This document shows, in pieces, positions 35,534 through 44,490 of a stretch of DNA of 64,000 nucleotides. Source of the DNA: Bacteroidales bacterium (GTDB lineage: Bacteria > Bacteroidota > Bacteroidia > Bacteroidales > UBA10428); NCBI GenBank assembly GCA_035299085.1, contig DATGXG010000033.1, positions 62,001 to 126,000 on the forward strand, given 5' to 3'. The position numbers and the translations under genes are program-made. Below the pieces are notes generated by a model. That model saw only the letters and a list, made by a program, of their open reading frames with translations. It was not told the origin of the DNA and made no database searches. Within the stretch, counting starts at the first letter, position 1, and the number at the start of each line of letters is the position of its first letter.

Positions 35534-36814
35534 CTATATTTCCACTTTCCCCGTTCCCTGCTGCCTGATGAAAAGCTTATGGCAGGAACCTTTTCCATAT
35601 ACATGTTCAAGGGTGGATATATACTGATCCAGTGCATCATTAGGGACAAAAGCCTGGATGGTTCCGGCAAATCCGCCTCCATGCACACGCCACGCGCCTT
35701 TACCCTTCAGTACGATGTCGCTCAGAGCCAGGGCAAGTGAAACACCCTGTTCACGAACATTATTGACAGGATAAATATTCTGATTATACATATAGGAACT
35801 GTAGCCTGATTCGATTACCATATCCAGGAACGACTTGAAATCGTTTCTTTCAAGGGCTGCAACCTGGTCGACAACCCGCTGATTGTCCTTTTCAAAATGG
35901 ATGGCTCTCAAAATGGCTCTGTCACCGACTTTTTCCCTGATACGCGGTGCAATATCGATGATTTGTTCAAGAGTGACTTCCCTGAGCACTTTTGCACCCA
36001 GCTGGGCTGCCACAGCTTTCATATCAGTGGGTAATGATGCGTATTCATCATTCAAATCGGCATGGTTTCCGCCTGTATCTGTTATCACAAGGGCAAATCC
36101 GGTAGCGATGAAGTCGAAATTCACTTTCTTCACAACCGGTTTAGAAGGATCTTTAAAATCAATTGTTATCAGTCCGCCCATTGAACAGGCTGTCTGATCC
36201 ATCAGACCGCAAGGCTTTCCGAAAAAATTATTCTCGGCATACTGCCCGATAATGGCGTTCTGAATCGGATCAAGTTTTCCCTGGTTGAAGAGTTCACTGA
36301 TTATGGCACCGATCAGCACTTCGAAAGAAGCCGATGAACTGAGGCCTGAACCTTTCGGAACTCCGCCGTCGATTACAGCATTGAATCCGCCGATCTGGAA
36401 GCCAAGTTCTTTTAAACGGGCACTGATACCTCTTACAAGCGAAGCAGAAGTATACTGTTCATTCTTGTCGGGTTTCAGGTTTGAAAGATCGACTTCAAAT
36501 GCCGGATACCCTGCAGATTCAATACGAACCGTGTTTGTGTTATTTCGGGCTGCAACAGCCACGTTGTCGAGGTTAACAGCCCCGGCAAGTACCCTTCCGT
36601 AGTTGTGATCGGTATGGTTTCCGCCTATTTCGGTACGGCCGGGAGAGCTGAAAAATTCAGCATCTGCATTTCCGAAATCATTTACAAACTGCTTTAACAG
36701 GTTTTGATAACGCTGTGAGTTTTTTATTAATTCAGCAGGATCATTTCCGTATAATTTTTTCAACGCGTCGGTACCTGCATTGAGTTTGGAGAGAAGGGTT
36801 TCAGTATTCGCCAT
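35534..36814 (-). CDS. galK: Galactokinase
   Basis: Phosphorylates galactose at C1 in the Leloir pathway. It is a GHMP kinase of 426 residues, slightly longer than usual. Motifs include the substrate loop SSPGRTEIGGNHTDHNYG, the ATP loop GGVPKGSGLSSSASFE and the C-terminal AWRVHGGGFAGTIQAF. It begins the galK-galM-transporter set; galT and galE are not in the window. The TAG stop runs directly into an AGTAAGG array. Confidence 0.95.
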   Translation of the reverse strand: MANTETLLSKLNAGTDALKKLYGNDPAELIKNSQRYQNLLKQFVNDFGNADAEFFSSPGRTEIGGNHTDHNYGRVLAGAVNLDNVAVAARNNTNTVRIESAGYPAFEVDLSNLKPDKNEQYTSASLVRGISARLKELGFQIGGFNAVIDGGVPKGSGLSSSASFEVLIGAIISELFNQGKLDPIQNAIIGQYAENNFFGKPCGLMDQTACSMGGLITIDFKDPSKPVVKKVNFDFIATGFALVITDTGGNHADLNDEYASLPTDMKAVAAQLGAKVLREVTLEQIIDIAPRIREKVGDRAILRAIHFEKDNQRVVDQVAALERNDFKSFLDMVIESGYSSYMYNQNIYPVNNVREQGVSLALALSDIVLKGKGAWRVHGGGFAGTIQAFVPNDALDQYISTLEHVYGKGSCHKLFIRQQGTGKVEI

Positions 36815-36871
36815 GTTTATCGGTTTAATGAATTGATCATCCGTAAATTTAGTAATTCAGGCTTATAACAC

Positions 36872-37912
36872 CTACAAAAGGAATATGTTATTCTTTCGGC
36901 ACTGCTCAATTAATTCATTGGGCCAGATGCTGGCCTGAACTTCGCCGATATGGGCCTTGCGGAGATAAAACATACATATCCTTGACTGGCCGATACCGCC
37001 TCCGATTGACAAAGGCAGGTCATTATTGATCAATCGTTTGTGAAACAGGAGTTCGGCTCTTTCTTTTGAATGGGTTATTTCAAGCTGTTTAAGCAGGGAA
37101 TCCCTGTCGACCCGGATTCCCATGGACGAAACCTCAAAAGCCGTTTCAAGTACCGGGTTCCAGAGAATAATATCACCGTTCAGTCCGCGGTATCCGTTTA
37201 AAGTTTCCGTAGTCCAATCGTCATAATCGGGAGCACGGCCATCGTGCTGTTCACCGTTTGCAAGCATTCCGCCTATGCCGATAACAAAAATGGCACCGTA
37301 CTTTTTAACGGCTTCATATTCGCGTTCCCTGGGACCCAGGTTCGGATACTGTTCAAGAAGTTCCTCTGAATGAAAGAAAGTAATTTCCTGGGGTAAGAAG
37401 GGTTTGATGTTATTATAATTCTCAAAAACAACGTATTCGGTCCTTTTGAGCACTTCATATATCTTGCGGACGATGTATTTGAGGAAATTCACATTCCTGT
37501 CCTTCTGTGAAATCACCCTTTCCCAGTCCCACTGGTCCACATATAACGAATGAATGTTGCTGAACTCTTCATCGGGCCTGATGGCATTCATATCGGTGTA
37601 AATACCGTTTCCGTAAGGAATACAATAATCGGCCAGGGCCATTCTTTTCCATTTGGCAAGTGAATTCACCACTTCGGCACTGGCGTCCCCCAGGTCTTTT
37701 ATAGGAAAAGCAACCTTGCGTTCTGTACCATTCAGGTCATCATTGATTCCGGTTCCTTTCAACACAAATAACGGAGCTGTCACCCTGCGTAAATTCAACT
37801 CAGCAGAAAGCTGTTGCTGAAAAGTATCTTTAACAAGCTTAATGCCTTTTTCGGTCTGATTGAGGTCGAGATAGCTCTTATACTTCGGAGGGACAATCAA
37901 TGGTTTGCTCAT
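36872..37912 (-). CDS. asnA: Aspartate--ammonia ligase
   Basis: Makes asparagine from aspartate, ammonia and ATP; it is related in fold to class II aminoacyl-tRNA synthetases. The 346 residues are close to the usual AsnA length. Visible segments are the N-terminal YLDLNQTEKGIKLVKDTF, LNGTERKVAFPIKD, YTDMNAIRPDEE and the C-terminal SIGGGIGQSRICMFYLRK active-site motif. It is transcribed divergently from panE across a spacer with GC-rich palindromes. Confidence 0.95.
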   Translation of the reverse strand: MSKPLIVPPKYKSYLDLNQTEKGIKLVKDTFQQQLSAELNLRRVTAPLFVLKGTGINDDLNGTERKVAFPIKDLGDASAEVVNSLAKWKRMALADYCIPYGNGIYTDMNAIRPDEEFSNIHSLYVDQWDWERVISQKDRNVNFLKYIVRKIYEVLKRTEYVVFENYNNIKPFLPQEITFFHSEELLEQYPNLGPREREYEAVKKYGAIFVIGIGGMLANGEQHDGRAPDYDDWTTETLNGYRGLNGDIILWNPVLETAFEVSSMGIRVDRDSLLKQLEITHSKERAELLFHKRLINNDLPLSIGGGIGQSRICMFYLRKAHIGEVQASIWPNELIEQCRKNNIFLL

Positions 37913-37946
37913 ACAATAAAGTTTTAAAGGGTTTTTTTGATACCTG

Positions 37947-37954
37947 CAAAAATA
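37947..37954 (-). promoter_or_regulatory. Candidate -7 element for asnA
   Basis: TATTTTTG on the minus strand fits TAnnTTTG and would give a leader of about 25-30 bases before the asnA ATG. Confidence 0.4.
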
Positions 37955-38037
37955 AAAATTACCCCGGTTAATCTATGACAACAGGGGTACTATCTTATGT
38001 ATTTTTATGATAATCGCATGTTTACATGGTGATCCAT

Positions 38038-38193
38038 CCACCCCGTCGGGGTACCCCCACCCCGACGGGGTGGTAACGACTTCCTTTTGTTCAATAACCA
38101 GTAAATCAATCTTATAAGCTGTTTTCGGCGCCTAAAAACATGACAAAAGTAATAAAACCACCCTGTCGAGGTGGGGGTACCCCGACGGGGTGG
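38038..38193. repeat. Facing pair of GC-rich palindromic elements between asnA and panE
   Basis: Element 1 (38038-38073) has arms CCACCCCGTCGGGG and CCCCGACGGGGTGG around TACCCCCA. Element 2 (38158-38193) is its reverse complement apart from two changes. The two face each other across 84 AT-rich bases. The GC content is far above the surroundings. Together with the rest of 37913-38229 there is no gene here. Confidence 0.8.
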
Positions 38194-38203
38194 TATATTT
38201 TTG

Positions 38204-38211
38204 TAATTTTG
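38204..38211 (+). promoter_or_regulatory. Candidate -7 element for panE
   Basis: TAATTTTG fits TAnnTTTG and lies 18 bases upstream of the ATG at 38230. A second overlapping match, TATTTTTG, is at 38196-38203, directly next to the GC-rich palindrome. Confidence 0.4.
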
Positions 38212-38229
38212 TAAAAATTCTTTGAGTAC

Positions 38230-39168
38230 ATGAAAACTGCCATTATCGGAACGGGGGGAGTAGGAGGTTATTTTGGAGGAAAAATCGCACAGGCGGGGAA
38301 TGAAGTAGTGTTTATTGCAAGGGGAGAACAGCTGAAAGCCCTCAGGCAAAAGGGACTCAGGGTTAAAAGTCCCTTAGGAGATTTTGAAGTTCCTTCCGTA
38401 CATGCAACCGACGATGTTATCGAGGCGGGGAACGCCGATCTCATCATCCTGGGTGTTAAAGCGTGGCAGGTGAGCGGTATTGCCGCACAGCTCAGAAATC
38501 ATATCAGAAAAGAAACTATCATTTTGCCACTCCAGAACGGCATACTTGTGAATGATGAACTGGCCGCGGAACTGGGTACTTCCCATGCGGTAGGAGGACT
38601 TTGCCGCATCTTCGCCAAAATTGAATCACCCGGTGTGATTGTTCATACCGGTGTTGAACCTTCACTTATTTTCGGAGAAACAGACAATGCAATAACGGAA
38701 AGGGTGTTGAAAATTGAAAAGTTGCTTACCGGTTCCGGAATCAAAGCCAGGATTTCAGAGGATATACAGGCTGAATTGTGGAAAAAGTTCATCAACATAT
38801 GTGCAAGCGGACTGCTTGCCGTAACCCGCTCCACATACGGCGAAATCAGGGAAATGAAGGAGACCCGCACCATGATGATTGACCTGTTCGAAGAGATCTG
38901 GAATCTGTCGCAAAAAGCCGGTGTTCATGTGGAGCACGAATTTGTTGCAAAAACAGTGGCATTCATTGATTCATTTGATTATACCGCCACGTCATCACTC
39001 ACTCGTGATGTCTGGGAAGGCAAACCATCTGAAATAGAATACCAGAACGGAACTGTGGTTCGCCTCGGTGAGAAATACGGTGTCCCAACTCCAATTAACC
39101 GGTTTATTTATAATTGCATATTGCCGATGGAAAAAAAAGCAAGAAAATTTGCCAATTTGCCAATGTGA
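38230..39168 (+). CDS. panE: 2-dehydropantoate 2-reductase (ketopantoate reductase)
   Basis: NADPH-dependent reduction of ketopantoate to pantoate for coenzyme A synthesis. It has 312 residues. The N-terminal Rossmann motif is IIGTGGVGGYFGGKIAQAG. The ApbA C-domain has ELWKKFINICASGLLAVTRS with the catalytic Lys, and EIEYQNGTVVRLGEKYGVPTP. The last residues, FANLPM and the stop, are encoded by a TTTGCCAA-type tandem repeat that continues beyond the gene, so the native C-terminus has probably been rewritten by the repeat. Confidence 0.92.
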   Translation: MKTAIIGTGGVGGYFGGKIAQAGNEVVFIARGEQLKALRQKGLRVKSPLGDFEVPSVHATDDVIEAGNADLIILGVKAWQVSGIAAQLRNHIRKETIILPLQNGILVNDELAAELGTSHAVGGLCRIFAKIESPGVIVHTGVEPSLIFGETDNAITERVLKIEKLLTGSGIKARISEDIQAELWKKFINICASGLLAVTRSTYGEIREMKETRTMMIDLFEEIWNLSQKAGVHVEHEFVAKTVAFIDSFDYTATSSLTRDVWEGKPSEIEYQNGTVVRLGEKYGVPTPINRFIYNCILPMEKKARKFANLPM

Positions 39169-39256
39169 TAATGCCAATATGCCAATATGCCAATTTATGC
39201 GCTTATTAGCACATTAGCACATTAGCACATTAGCACATTAGCCCATTAGCACATTA
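39146..39256. repeat. TGCCAATA / GCACATTA arrays facing each other between convergent genes
   Basis: 8-base units of TGCCAATA run out of panE. After a short centre (TTATGCGC), units of GCACATTA run into the end of the convergent C_GCAxxG_C_C gene. The two sides are partly complementary. They provide the last codons of both genes. Confidence 0.85.
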
Positions 39257-39697
39257 ACTCATTATCAGATTTTCTACAATCTTTACCGCGTCCTCAATAC
39301 ACTTTTCACAGATGGTTTCATGCATGTTCTTTTCATGGAACTCGTGCTGGCCTTCAGGTGTTCTCAGGTCGAGGTTGAGCAGGTCAGCGCAGCGGCAGGT
39401 GCCGTGAAGCTCTTTGAAACGCCTGTCGAATTCACGGATCAGCGCATAAGATTGTTCTTTCCGTTCTTTGTTATCGGAAACCTTCCGGCAAATATGAAGT
39501 CCGATGGCCATAAAAGATCCGGTGACAGCGCCGCAGGTCTCCTGCAAACGTCCCATTCCTGCGCCAAAGCCGCATGACATCATAAAAGCCGTGCTTTTGT
39601 CGATTCCGTATTTTTCGCTGTATACGCCTATTACTGACTGGGCACAGTTGAGTCCGGAGCGGAAATTGGTGATGGCTTCTGTTTGTAAATTGTTCAT
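39254..39697 (-). CDS. C_GCAxxG_C_C family redox-type protein
   Basis: A small cysteine-rich cytoplasmic protein of about 147 residues. It matches the family named for its conserved cysteines: LNCAQSV, MSCGFGAGMGRLQETCGAVTG, then CRC and CEKC near the C-terminus. The family is thought to be redox active or metal binding; its reaction is unknown. I start at 39697 because the longer frame to 39754 would add residues encoded by low-complexity sequence. The final residues before the TAA come from a GCTAATGT-like array. Confidence 0.85.
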   Translation of the reverse strand: MNNLQTEAITNFRSGLNCAQSVIGVYSEKYGIDKSTAFMMSCGFGAGMGRLQETCGAVTGSFMAIGLHICRKVSDNKERKEQSYALIREFDRRFKELHGTCRCADLLNLDLRTPEGQHEFHEKNMHETICEKCIEDAVKIVENLIMS

Positions 39698-39740
39698 GGT
39701 TTGAGGTTTGAAGTTTATTGTTTGAGGCTTTCCGTTATTG

Positions 39741-39767
39741 CCAACATCCAGCATCCAGCATCCAGTA
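39741..39767 (-). repeat. CTGGATR array abutting the dipeptidase stop
   Basis: On the minus strand TACTGGATGCTGGATGCTGG begins on the base after the TGA stop (39768-39770) of the M19 dipeptidase. Confidence 0.82.
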
Positions 39768-40979
39768 TCAGTTACCTGCCTTTGCTTTCTCCACTTCCTT
39801 AAATACCCTCAGAAAATTCCCTCCCCAAATCTTATCGATGTCTTTCTGTGAGTAACCGCGCCGGAGTAATTCTTCAGTGATTTTCGGAAAATCGGCGACA
39901 TCTCTGCAGTCGGCAAGTCCGCCACCGCCGTCAAAATCGCTGCCAATACCCACATAGTCAGTCCCTACCAGTTTTACTACATGGTCAATATGGTTCACCG
40001 CGTCGGTAATATAAGGAAGCACGGGGGGAAATGCCCGGTCAATCGAATCATACTCGCGCCAGGCCTTGGCCCGTTCCTTATCATCTATAAATTGCCAGTT
40101 ATGGAATTTTTTCCTGAGTTCCTGGTGCTTCAGGTGATTTATCGATGTGGTATCCCCCGGCACAATGTAATCGCCCAGGATACAGATTTGAATGACCCCG
40201 CCGTTTTTTGCCAGTGCTTTGATCATGTCATCCGACATATTCCTGGGGTGGTTGCATAATGCCCTCACGCTTGAATGCGACGCTATAACCGGGGCTTTTG
40301 TAATGGCAAGCACATCGTAAAATGCCTTGTCTGAAATATGCGAAACATCAATGACCATACCCAGCCTGTTCATTTCCTTCACAACCTGTACGCCAAAATC
40401 ACTCAGCCCGTTATCTGTTCCTTCATCCGTTGAAGAACTGCAGATATCATTACCCGTTGTATGACACAGCGTGATGTAACGGATTCCTTTTTTAAAGAAT
40501 TCCTCCACCCGCGATATGTTTTTTTCAAGCGGGAAACCGTTTTCCATGCCTAACAGGATAGCGGTTTTGTCCTGACCGGAGATGTGCGCAATATCTTTAA
40601 CCGAATAGGCCATCTCAACGGTTCCTCTATTTAAAGAAACCGCTTTTTTAGTGGAATCGATCATGCGGTTGGCCATTTTGTAGGCCTCATCGTAATTTTC
40701 AGGCGTTCGCTTTTTTTGTCCCGTGAAAACACCGAAAAAGATCGCATCCACATCACCTTCACGCAATCGCGGAAAATCCACCCGGTAGTCAGGTGCCTCG
40801 TGCCTTACAGCCAGGTCGCACCCGTCAAGGAGTTGCATAGGAGTGTCGGTGTGTGTATCAATAACACAGGCTTTATGATGGACAAGCCTTGCTTTTTCGT
40901 TCTGGGCAATAACAGGGTAGGTTAAAAACAGCAAGAATACAGGCAGGAACAGAGCTTTCCGAATCCGTAAATTTTGCAT
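39768..40979 (-). CDS. Secreted membrane-dipeptidase-like enzyme (peptidase family M19)
   Basis: A 403-residue zinc dipeptidase with a signal peptide of about 25 residues, acting in the periplasm. M19 features are VIDTHTDTPMQ (metal ligands), LLGMENGFPLE (bridging Glu), VIDVSHISDKAF, IASHSSVRAL with a metal His, and VGIGSDFDGGGG. These enzymes cleave dipeptides, often with D-residues. It is divergent from the FMN reductase gene. Confidence 0.92.
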   Translation of the reverse strand: MQNLRIRKALFLPVFLLFLTYPVIAQNEKARLVHHKACVIDTHTDTPMQLLDGCDLAVRHEAPDYRVDFPRLREGDVDAIFFGVFTGQKKRTPENYDEAYKMANRMIDSTKKAVSLNRGTVEMAYSVKDIAHISGQDKTAILLGMENGFPLEKNISRVEEFFKKGIRYITLCHTTGNDICSSSTDEGTDNGLSDFGVQVVKEMNRLGMVIDVSHISDKAFYDVLAITKAPVIASHSSVRALCNHPRNMSDDMIKALAKNGGVIQICILGDYIVPGDTTSINHLKHQELRKKFHNWQFIDDKERAKAWREYDSIDRAFPPVLPYITDAVNHIDHVVKLVGTDYVGIGSDFDGGGGLADCRDVADFPKITEELLRRGYSQKDIDKIWGGNFLRVFKEVEKAKAGN

Positions 40980-41070
40980 GATGTAATAAATGATTGAAAC
41001 AAGTCAACGAATATATAATAAATACACACAATGTTTTGAAGTAATTTTACTGAACTGAAAATTTATTGAT

Positions 41071-41634
41071 ATGCCGCGAATTATTGTATTGTCATCCAGC
41101 GTAAGGAAAGGCAGAAACAGCCATAGGGTAGCTCTTTTTTTCAGAAATTTCCTGACAGAAAGAAAAGGGATCGAAGCAGAGATTATTGACCTTGCAGAAT
41201 ACAGGTTCCCGCTCTTCGAAGAAAGACTGCAATACCTGGAGTCGCCGGGTACCGACATTCTTGAATTTGCTGGAAAAATCCGGAATGCCGATGGCATCCT
41301 TATCGTTACCCCTGAATATAACGGAGGATATCCGGCAGCACTAAAAAATGTAATAGACCTGCTTACCAATGAATGGAAACGAAAGCCGGTAGCCATCAGC
41401 ACCGTGTCGGACGGCAGTTTTGGCGGCACCCAGGTCATCACATCGTTGCAGTTTTCCTTATGGAAAATAAAGGCATGGACAGTTCCGGCCATGTTCCCTG
41501 TTCCGAATACGGATAAAACTTTTAATGAAAAAGGCATACCTGTTGATGCTGAAAGAACGCTGAAACGCGCAGAAGTCTTTGTAAATGAGTTATTATGGTG
41601 CATTGAGGCTAAAAATTGTATGCAAAACCGGTGA
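41071..41634 (+). CDS. NADPH-dependent FMN reductase family protein
   Basis: A flavodoxin-like oxidoreductase of 187 residues. It has the N-terminal phosphate loop SSSVRKGRNSHRVA, the TPEYNGGYPAALKNVIDLL segment that is the family hallmark, and ISTVSDGSFGG. It probably reduces FMN, quinones or azo compounds in the cytoplasm. It stands alone between the dipeptidase and the outer-membrane protein. Confidence 0.9.
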   Translation: MPRIIVLSSSVRKGRNSHRVALFFRNFLTERKGIEAEIIDLAEYRFPLFEERLQYLESPGTDILEFAGKIRNADGILIVTPEYNGGYPAALKNVIDLLTNEWKRKPVAISTVSDGSFGGTQVITSLQFSLWKIKAWTVPAMFPVPNTDKTFNEKGIPVDAERTLKRAEVFVNELLWCIEAKNCMQNR

Positions 41635-41810
41635 TTGTCCGTTTCCGGACACCCTGTATACACAGCCGTTCATTTTTGTGCAACAGTCAAAATCCACCTA
41701 AATTATCATAATTTTCAGTTAATCAGTTTCTTGTAAGGTTTGGCCCGAAATGTGTGAATATGCATTCGGGCCCAATAATTAAGCATAAACCTTTAAACAA
41801 GAAATTTGAT

Positions 41811-44231
41811 ATGAAAAAGTCTGTACTTACAAATATTCCAACAACCCTTTTTATTGTATGTATATTCTTCCTGTCGGCCTTTAAAAGTGAAACCGACAGC
41901 GGTACCATTACCGGTAAACTGGTAAGCGACAGTGTTTCAACGCCTGTTTCTTTTGCGTCCGTTGCTTTGCTGAATTCTGATTCAAGTCTGGTAACCGGTG
42001 TAATTACCGACGATCAGGGAAGATTCCAGTTTACCAATCTTCCTTATGGCAAATATCATGTTAAAGTATCCTTCGTTGGATATCAAACGGTAAGTGTCAA
42101 AGATATTGAAGTCACCCGGCAGAATAAAGTAGTCGATTTAAAAGAAGTAAAGATGGACGAATCGGTGAAATCCATTGATGCTGCAGTTGTTGTCGGCCAG
42201 CGGCTCAAGGGCGAAGAAAAAGTGGACAAGACGGTTTTTACACTTAACGATGATATCCGGAAAGCGTCCACCACGGCCATTGATGCACTGAAGCATATTC
42301 CCTCGGTATCGGTAGACTTCCAGAACAATGTTTCGCTTGAAGGACAGAGCAACATCCAGTTTTATGTTGACGGTGTGCTGAGGACAAAGGAATATGTTGC
42401 CCAGATCAAGCCGGACATGATTGATAAAATCGAATTGATTACCAACCCGGGTGTAAAATATGACGCCGATGTTTCGGGTGTTATTAATATCGTGTTGCGC
42501 AAAGAAGCACGTTATGGAATGAGCGGTTCCCTCCAGGTTCCCATTCCCAGCCCTGAAAAAATTGTGGCTGAGCCTAATGGTAACATTGAATACGGTAATC
42601 AGAATTTCAGGTTCTATATCGGAGACCAGATGCACTTTGAACGTTTCCATGGCACTGAAGAACTTACAACTGCCGTTGATGATGTGAACGGACTCCCTTA
42701 CAACTTTACAAAAACAGGTAAAGGGGTTAACAGCTGGCAGAACAACTATATGAACTACGGAGTTGACTGGTTCATCAATGAGAAGTCATCACTGAATTTC
42801 CTGGGTGAATGGAGAAACTGGAAAGGCGTGGCCAATGATTACAACTACGACAGCAAGATTTTTGTGGATAACAATCCGACACAATTCCTGAAAACGAAAA
42901 AGGATGGGCTTACAAGGAGCGATAACTATTACTTCTCGTTATACTATAACAGGAAGCTGAAAAAAGAAGGCGATGAGTTCAAGGCCGAAATATATTACAA
43001 TCACGAAACCGGCCGCGACCGCAATAAATACTCCGAATTATACATTGACCCGATTGATGAGATAACTCAAACAGGAAGGATTGACAGGGTTGATCTTACA
43101 CAGAACCTCAGGAATAACGGCGAATTAAAACTTGACCTGTCGTTTTCACTAAAGAATCTTAGAAATGAAGTCGGAGTAAGATCGTATGCAGCCAAAATGG
43201 ACAATGATTTTACCAAATCCTATACAATCGAAGAAATTTCGGATGTGAATCTTGACCAGTTCAGCTATACAGAAACCAGGCAGACTGCCTACTATAACCT
43301 TTCGGGAAAAATTAAAAAACTTTCGTGGCAGGCAGGTTTGAGGGGAGAATATACATGGCTTGATATCAATTCACAGGCTAAAACCGATTACACTGTACTT
43401 TTACCCCAGTTCAGCCTGAATCAGAGTTTGAACAAAGAGCAGAATTTGAAATTCACCTACCGCAAGCAGATATTCCGCCCCGGTATCGGCAGCCTGAATC
43501 CCTTTGAAACATGGACCGATTCACTTCACGTAAGGGTAGGGAATCCGAAACTTGATCCGGCTATTGAGAACCGCTTCGAACTGGCTTATTCAAAGAATTT
43601 CAAATCGAATTTCATATCACCTAAGGTATACCTGCGGTACACTACAAATGGCATACAGGACAATACCGTGATAACTGATGAAGGAGTTACAATGATCACA
43701 CAGGACAATGTAGGCAAAAACATGGAATACGGTCTGGGCTTAAATGGTGCCTTCCAGGTTATGAAACGCTGGAGACTCAATGCCAATGTTACAGTATTCA
43801 ACCAGTTATTCCGCACAGACGAAGCTGTTGCCGGTCACAGTAAGGAAGAAATGGTAAGCTGCCGCTTCAATGTAAGCAACATTGTAACCCTGCCGAAGGA
43901 CTACACCCTGTTCATGTTCGCAAACTATGGAAGCAGGAGCATCAGTTATCAGCGTGAATTCACAAGGGATCTGCTTGTACTGTTCGGTGCAGAAAAGAAA
44001 TTCAATGACAAATGGAAGGCAGATGTATTATACAATCCGTTCATCAACAACTTCATGTACCAGAAGGTCGAAACTAAAACCCCGGGTTATTATGAAACAT
44101 GGGAAGGACACGTAAAGGTTAACCAGCTGTTCTGTTTCTCGGTTACCTACAGCTTCAACAGGGGTAATAAGATCAGCAAGATCAACAGGGCTGTTGAATA
44201 CGAAAGAAATGAAGGAAAAGGCGGATTATAA
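41811..44231 (+). CDS. TonB-receptor-like outer-membrane beta-barrel protein
   Basis: A predicted outer-membrane protein of about 806 residues. The ATG at 41811 immediately precedes a signal peptide, so I prefer it to the in-frame ATG at 41754. A carboxypeptidase-regulatory-like Ig domain (about 30-115, ITDDQGRFQFTNLPYGKY) is followed by a plug-like segment (IDALKHIPSVSV, NPGVKYDADVSGVINIVL) and a long barrel rich in alternating aromatic residues. This fits the outer-membrane beta-barrel (OMP_b-brl) group rather than a SusC with SusD partner, which is absent. Cargo is unknown. A terminator follows at 44313. Confidence 0.85.
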   Translation: MKKSVLTNIPTTLFIVCIFFLSAFKSETDSGTITGKLVSDSVSTPVSFASVALLNSDSSLVTGVITDDQGRFQFTNLPYGKYHVKVSFVGYQTVSVKDIEVTRQNKVVDLKEVKMDESVKSIDAAVVVGQRLKGEEKVDKTVFTLNDDIRKASTTAIDALKHIPSVSVDFQNNVSLEGQSNIQFYVDGVLRTKEYVAQIKPDMIDKIELITNPGVKYDADVSGVINIVLRKEARYGMSGSLQVPIPSPEKIVAEPNGNIEYGNQNFRFYIGDQMHFERFHGTEELTTAVDDVNGLPYNFTKTGKGVNSWQNNYMNYGVDWFINEKSSLNFLGEWRNWKGVANDYNYDSKIFVDNNPTQFLKTKKDGLTRSDNYYFSLYYNRKLKKEGDEFKAEIYYNHETGRDRNKYSELYIDPIDEITQTGRIDRVDLTQNLRNNGELKLDLSFSLKNLRNEVGVRSYAAKMDNDFTKSYTIEEISDVNLDQFSYTETRQTAYYNLSGKIKKLSWQAGLRGEYTWLDINSQAKTDYTVLLPQFSLNQSLNKEQNLKFTYRKQIFRPGIGSLNPFETWTDSLHVRVGNPKLDPAIENRFELAYSKNFKSNFISPKVYLRYTTNGIQDNTVITDEGVTMITQDNVGKNMEYGLGLNGAFQVMKRWRLNANVTVFNQLFRTDEAVAGHSKEEMVSCRFNVSNIVTLPKDYTLFMFANYGSRSISYQREFTRDLLVLFGAEKKFNDKWKADVLYNPFINNFMYQKVETKTPGYYETWEGHVKVNQLFCFSVTYSFNRGNKISKINRAVEYERNEGKGGL

Positions 44232-44312
44232 GATATTTAAGAAAGGTTAGTTAGATTAGATTAATTAGGTTTAGAGGTTTATGATTCTTCAACAGGTAAG
44301 TTAGTTAGGTTG

Positions 44313-44344
44313 CCTCCGGAGTTGGTCACTCCGGAGGTTTTTTT
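44313..44344 (+). terminator. Rho-independent terminator after the outer-membrane protein
   Basis: Stem CCTCCGGAGT (44313-44322) with ACTCCGGAGG (44328-44337), five-base loop and seven T residues. Confidence 0.9.
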
Positions 44345-44370
44345 GTTAGGCTATCAGGCTGTCAGCGATT

Positions 44371-44490
44371 TAGTAATAAGGTATTAAGGCCTAAGGTTTT
44401 CTAAAATCAAAAATCAGCATTCAGTGTTCCCAGCGTTGGTGTTAGCCTTTGAATCGTAAATCGTAAATCGTAAATCGTAAATCGTAAATC
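44371..44490. repeat. CTTAGGCC element and AATCGTA array before the rlmB stop
   Basis: Contains a fourth copy of the CTTAGGCCTTAATACC element (reverse strand, about 44380-44395), TGATTTTTGATTTT and GAACACTGAATGC words (reverse strand), and five AATCGTA units. On the minus strand TTTACGATTTACG begins on the base after the rlmB TGA stop. No gene is present. Confidence 0.82.

Noticed and set aside
38038..38193. CRISPR repeats or rho-independent terminators
   Set aside because: Only two GC-rich elements in opposite orientation, without T runs, located between divergent start codons rather than gene ends.
39698..39754. Longer start for the C_GCAxxG_C_C gene
   Set aside because: The extra residues come from low-complexity repeat-like sequence and the family begins near the second Met.
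41754..41810. Upstream start for the outer-membrane protein
   Set aside because: It places 19 polar residues ahead of a good signal peptide; ATG 41811 is preferred.
44231..44490. Possible small RNA gene in the spacer
   Set aside because: Content is explained by a terminator and known repeat words; no independent promoter or conserved fold was seen.
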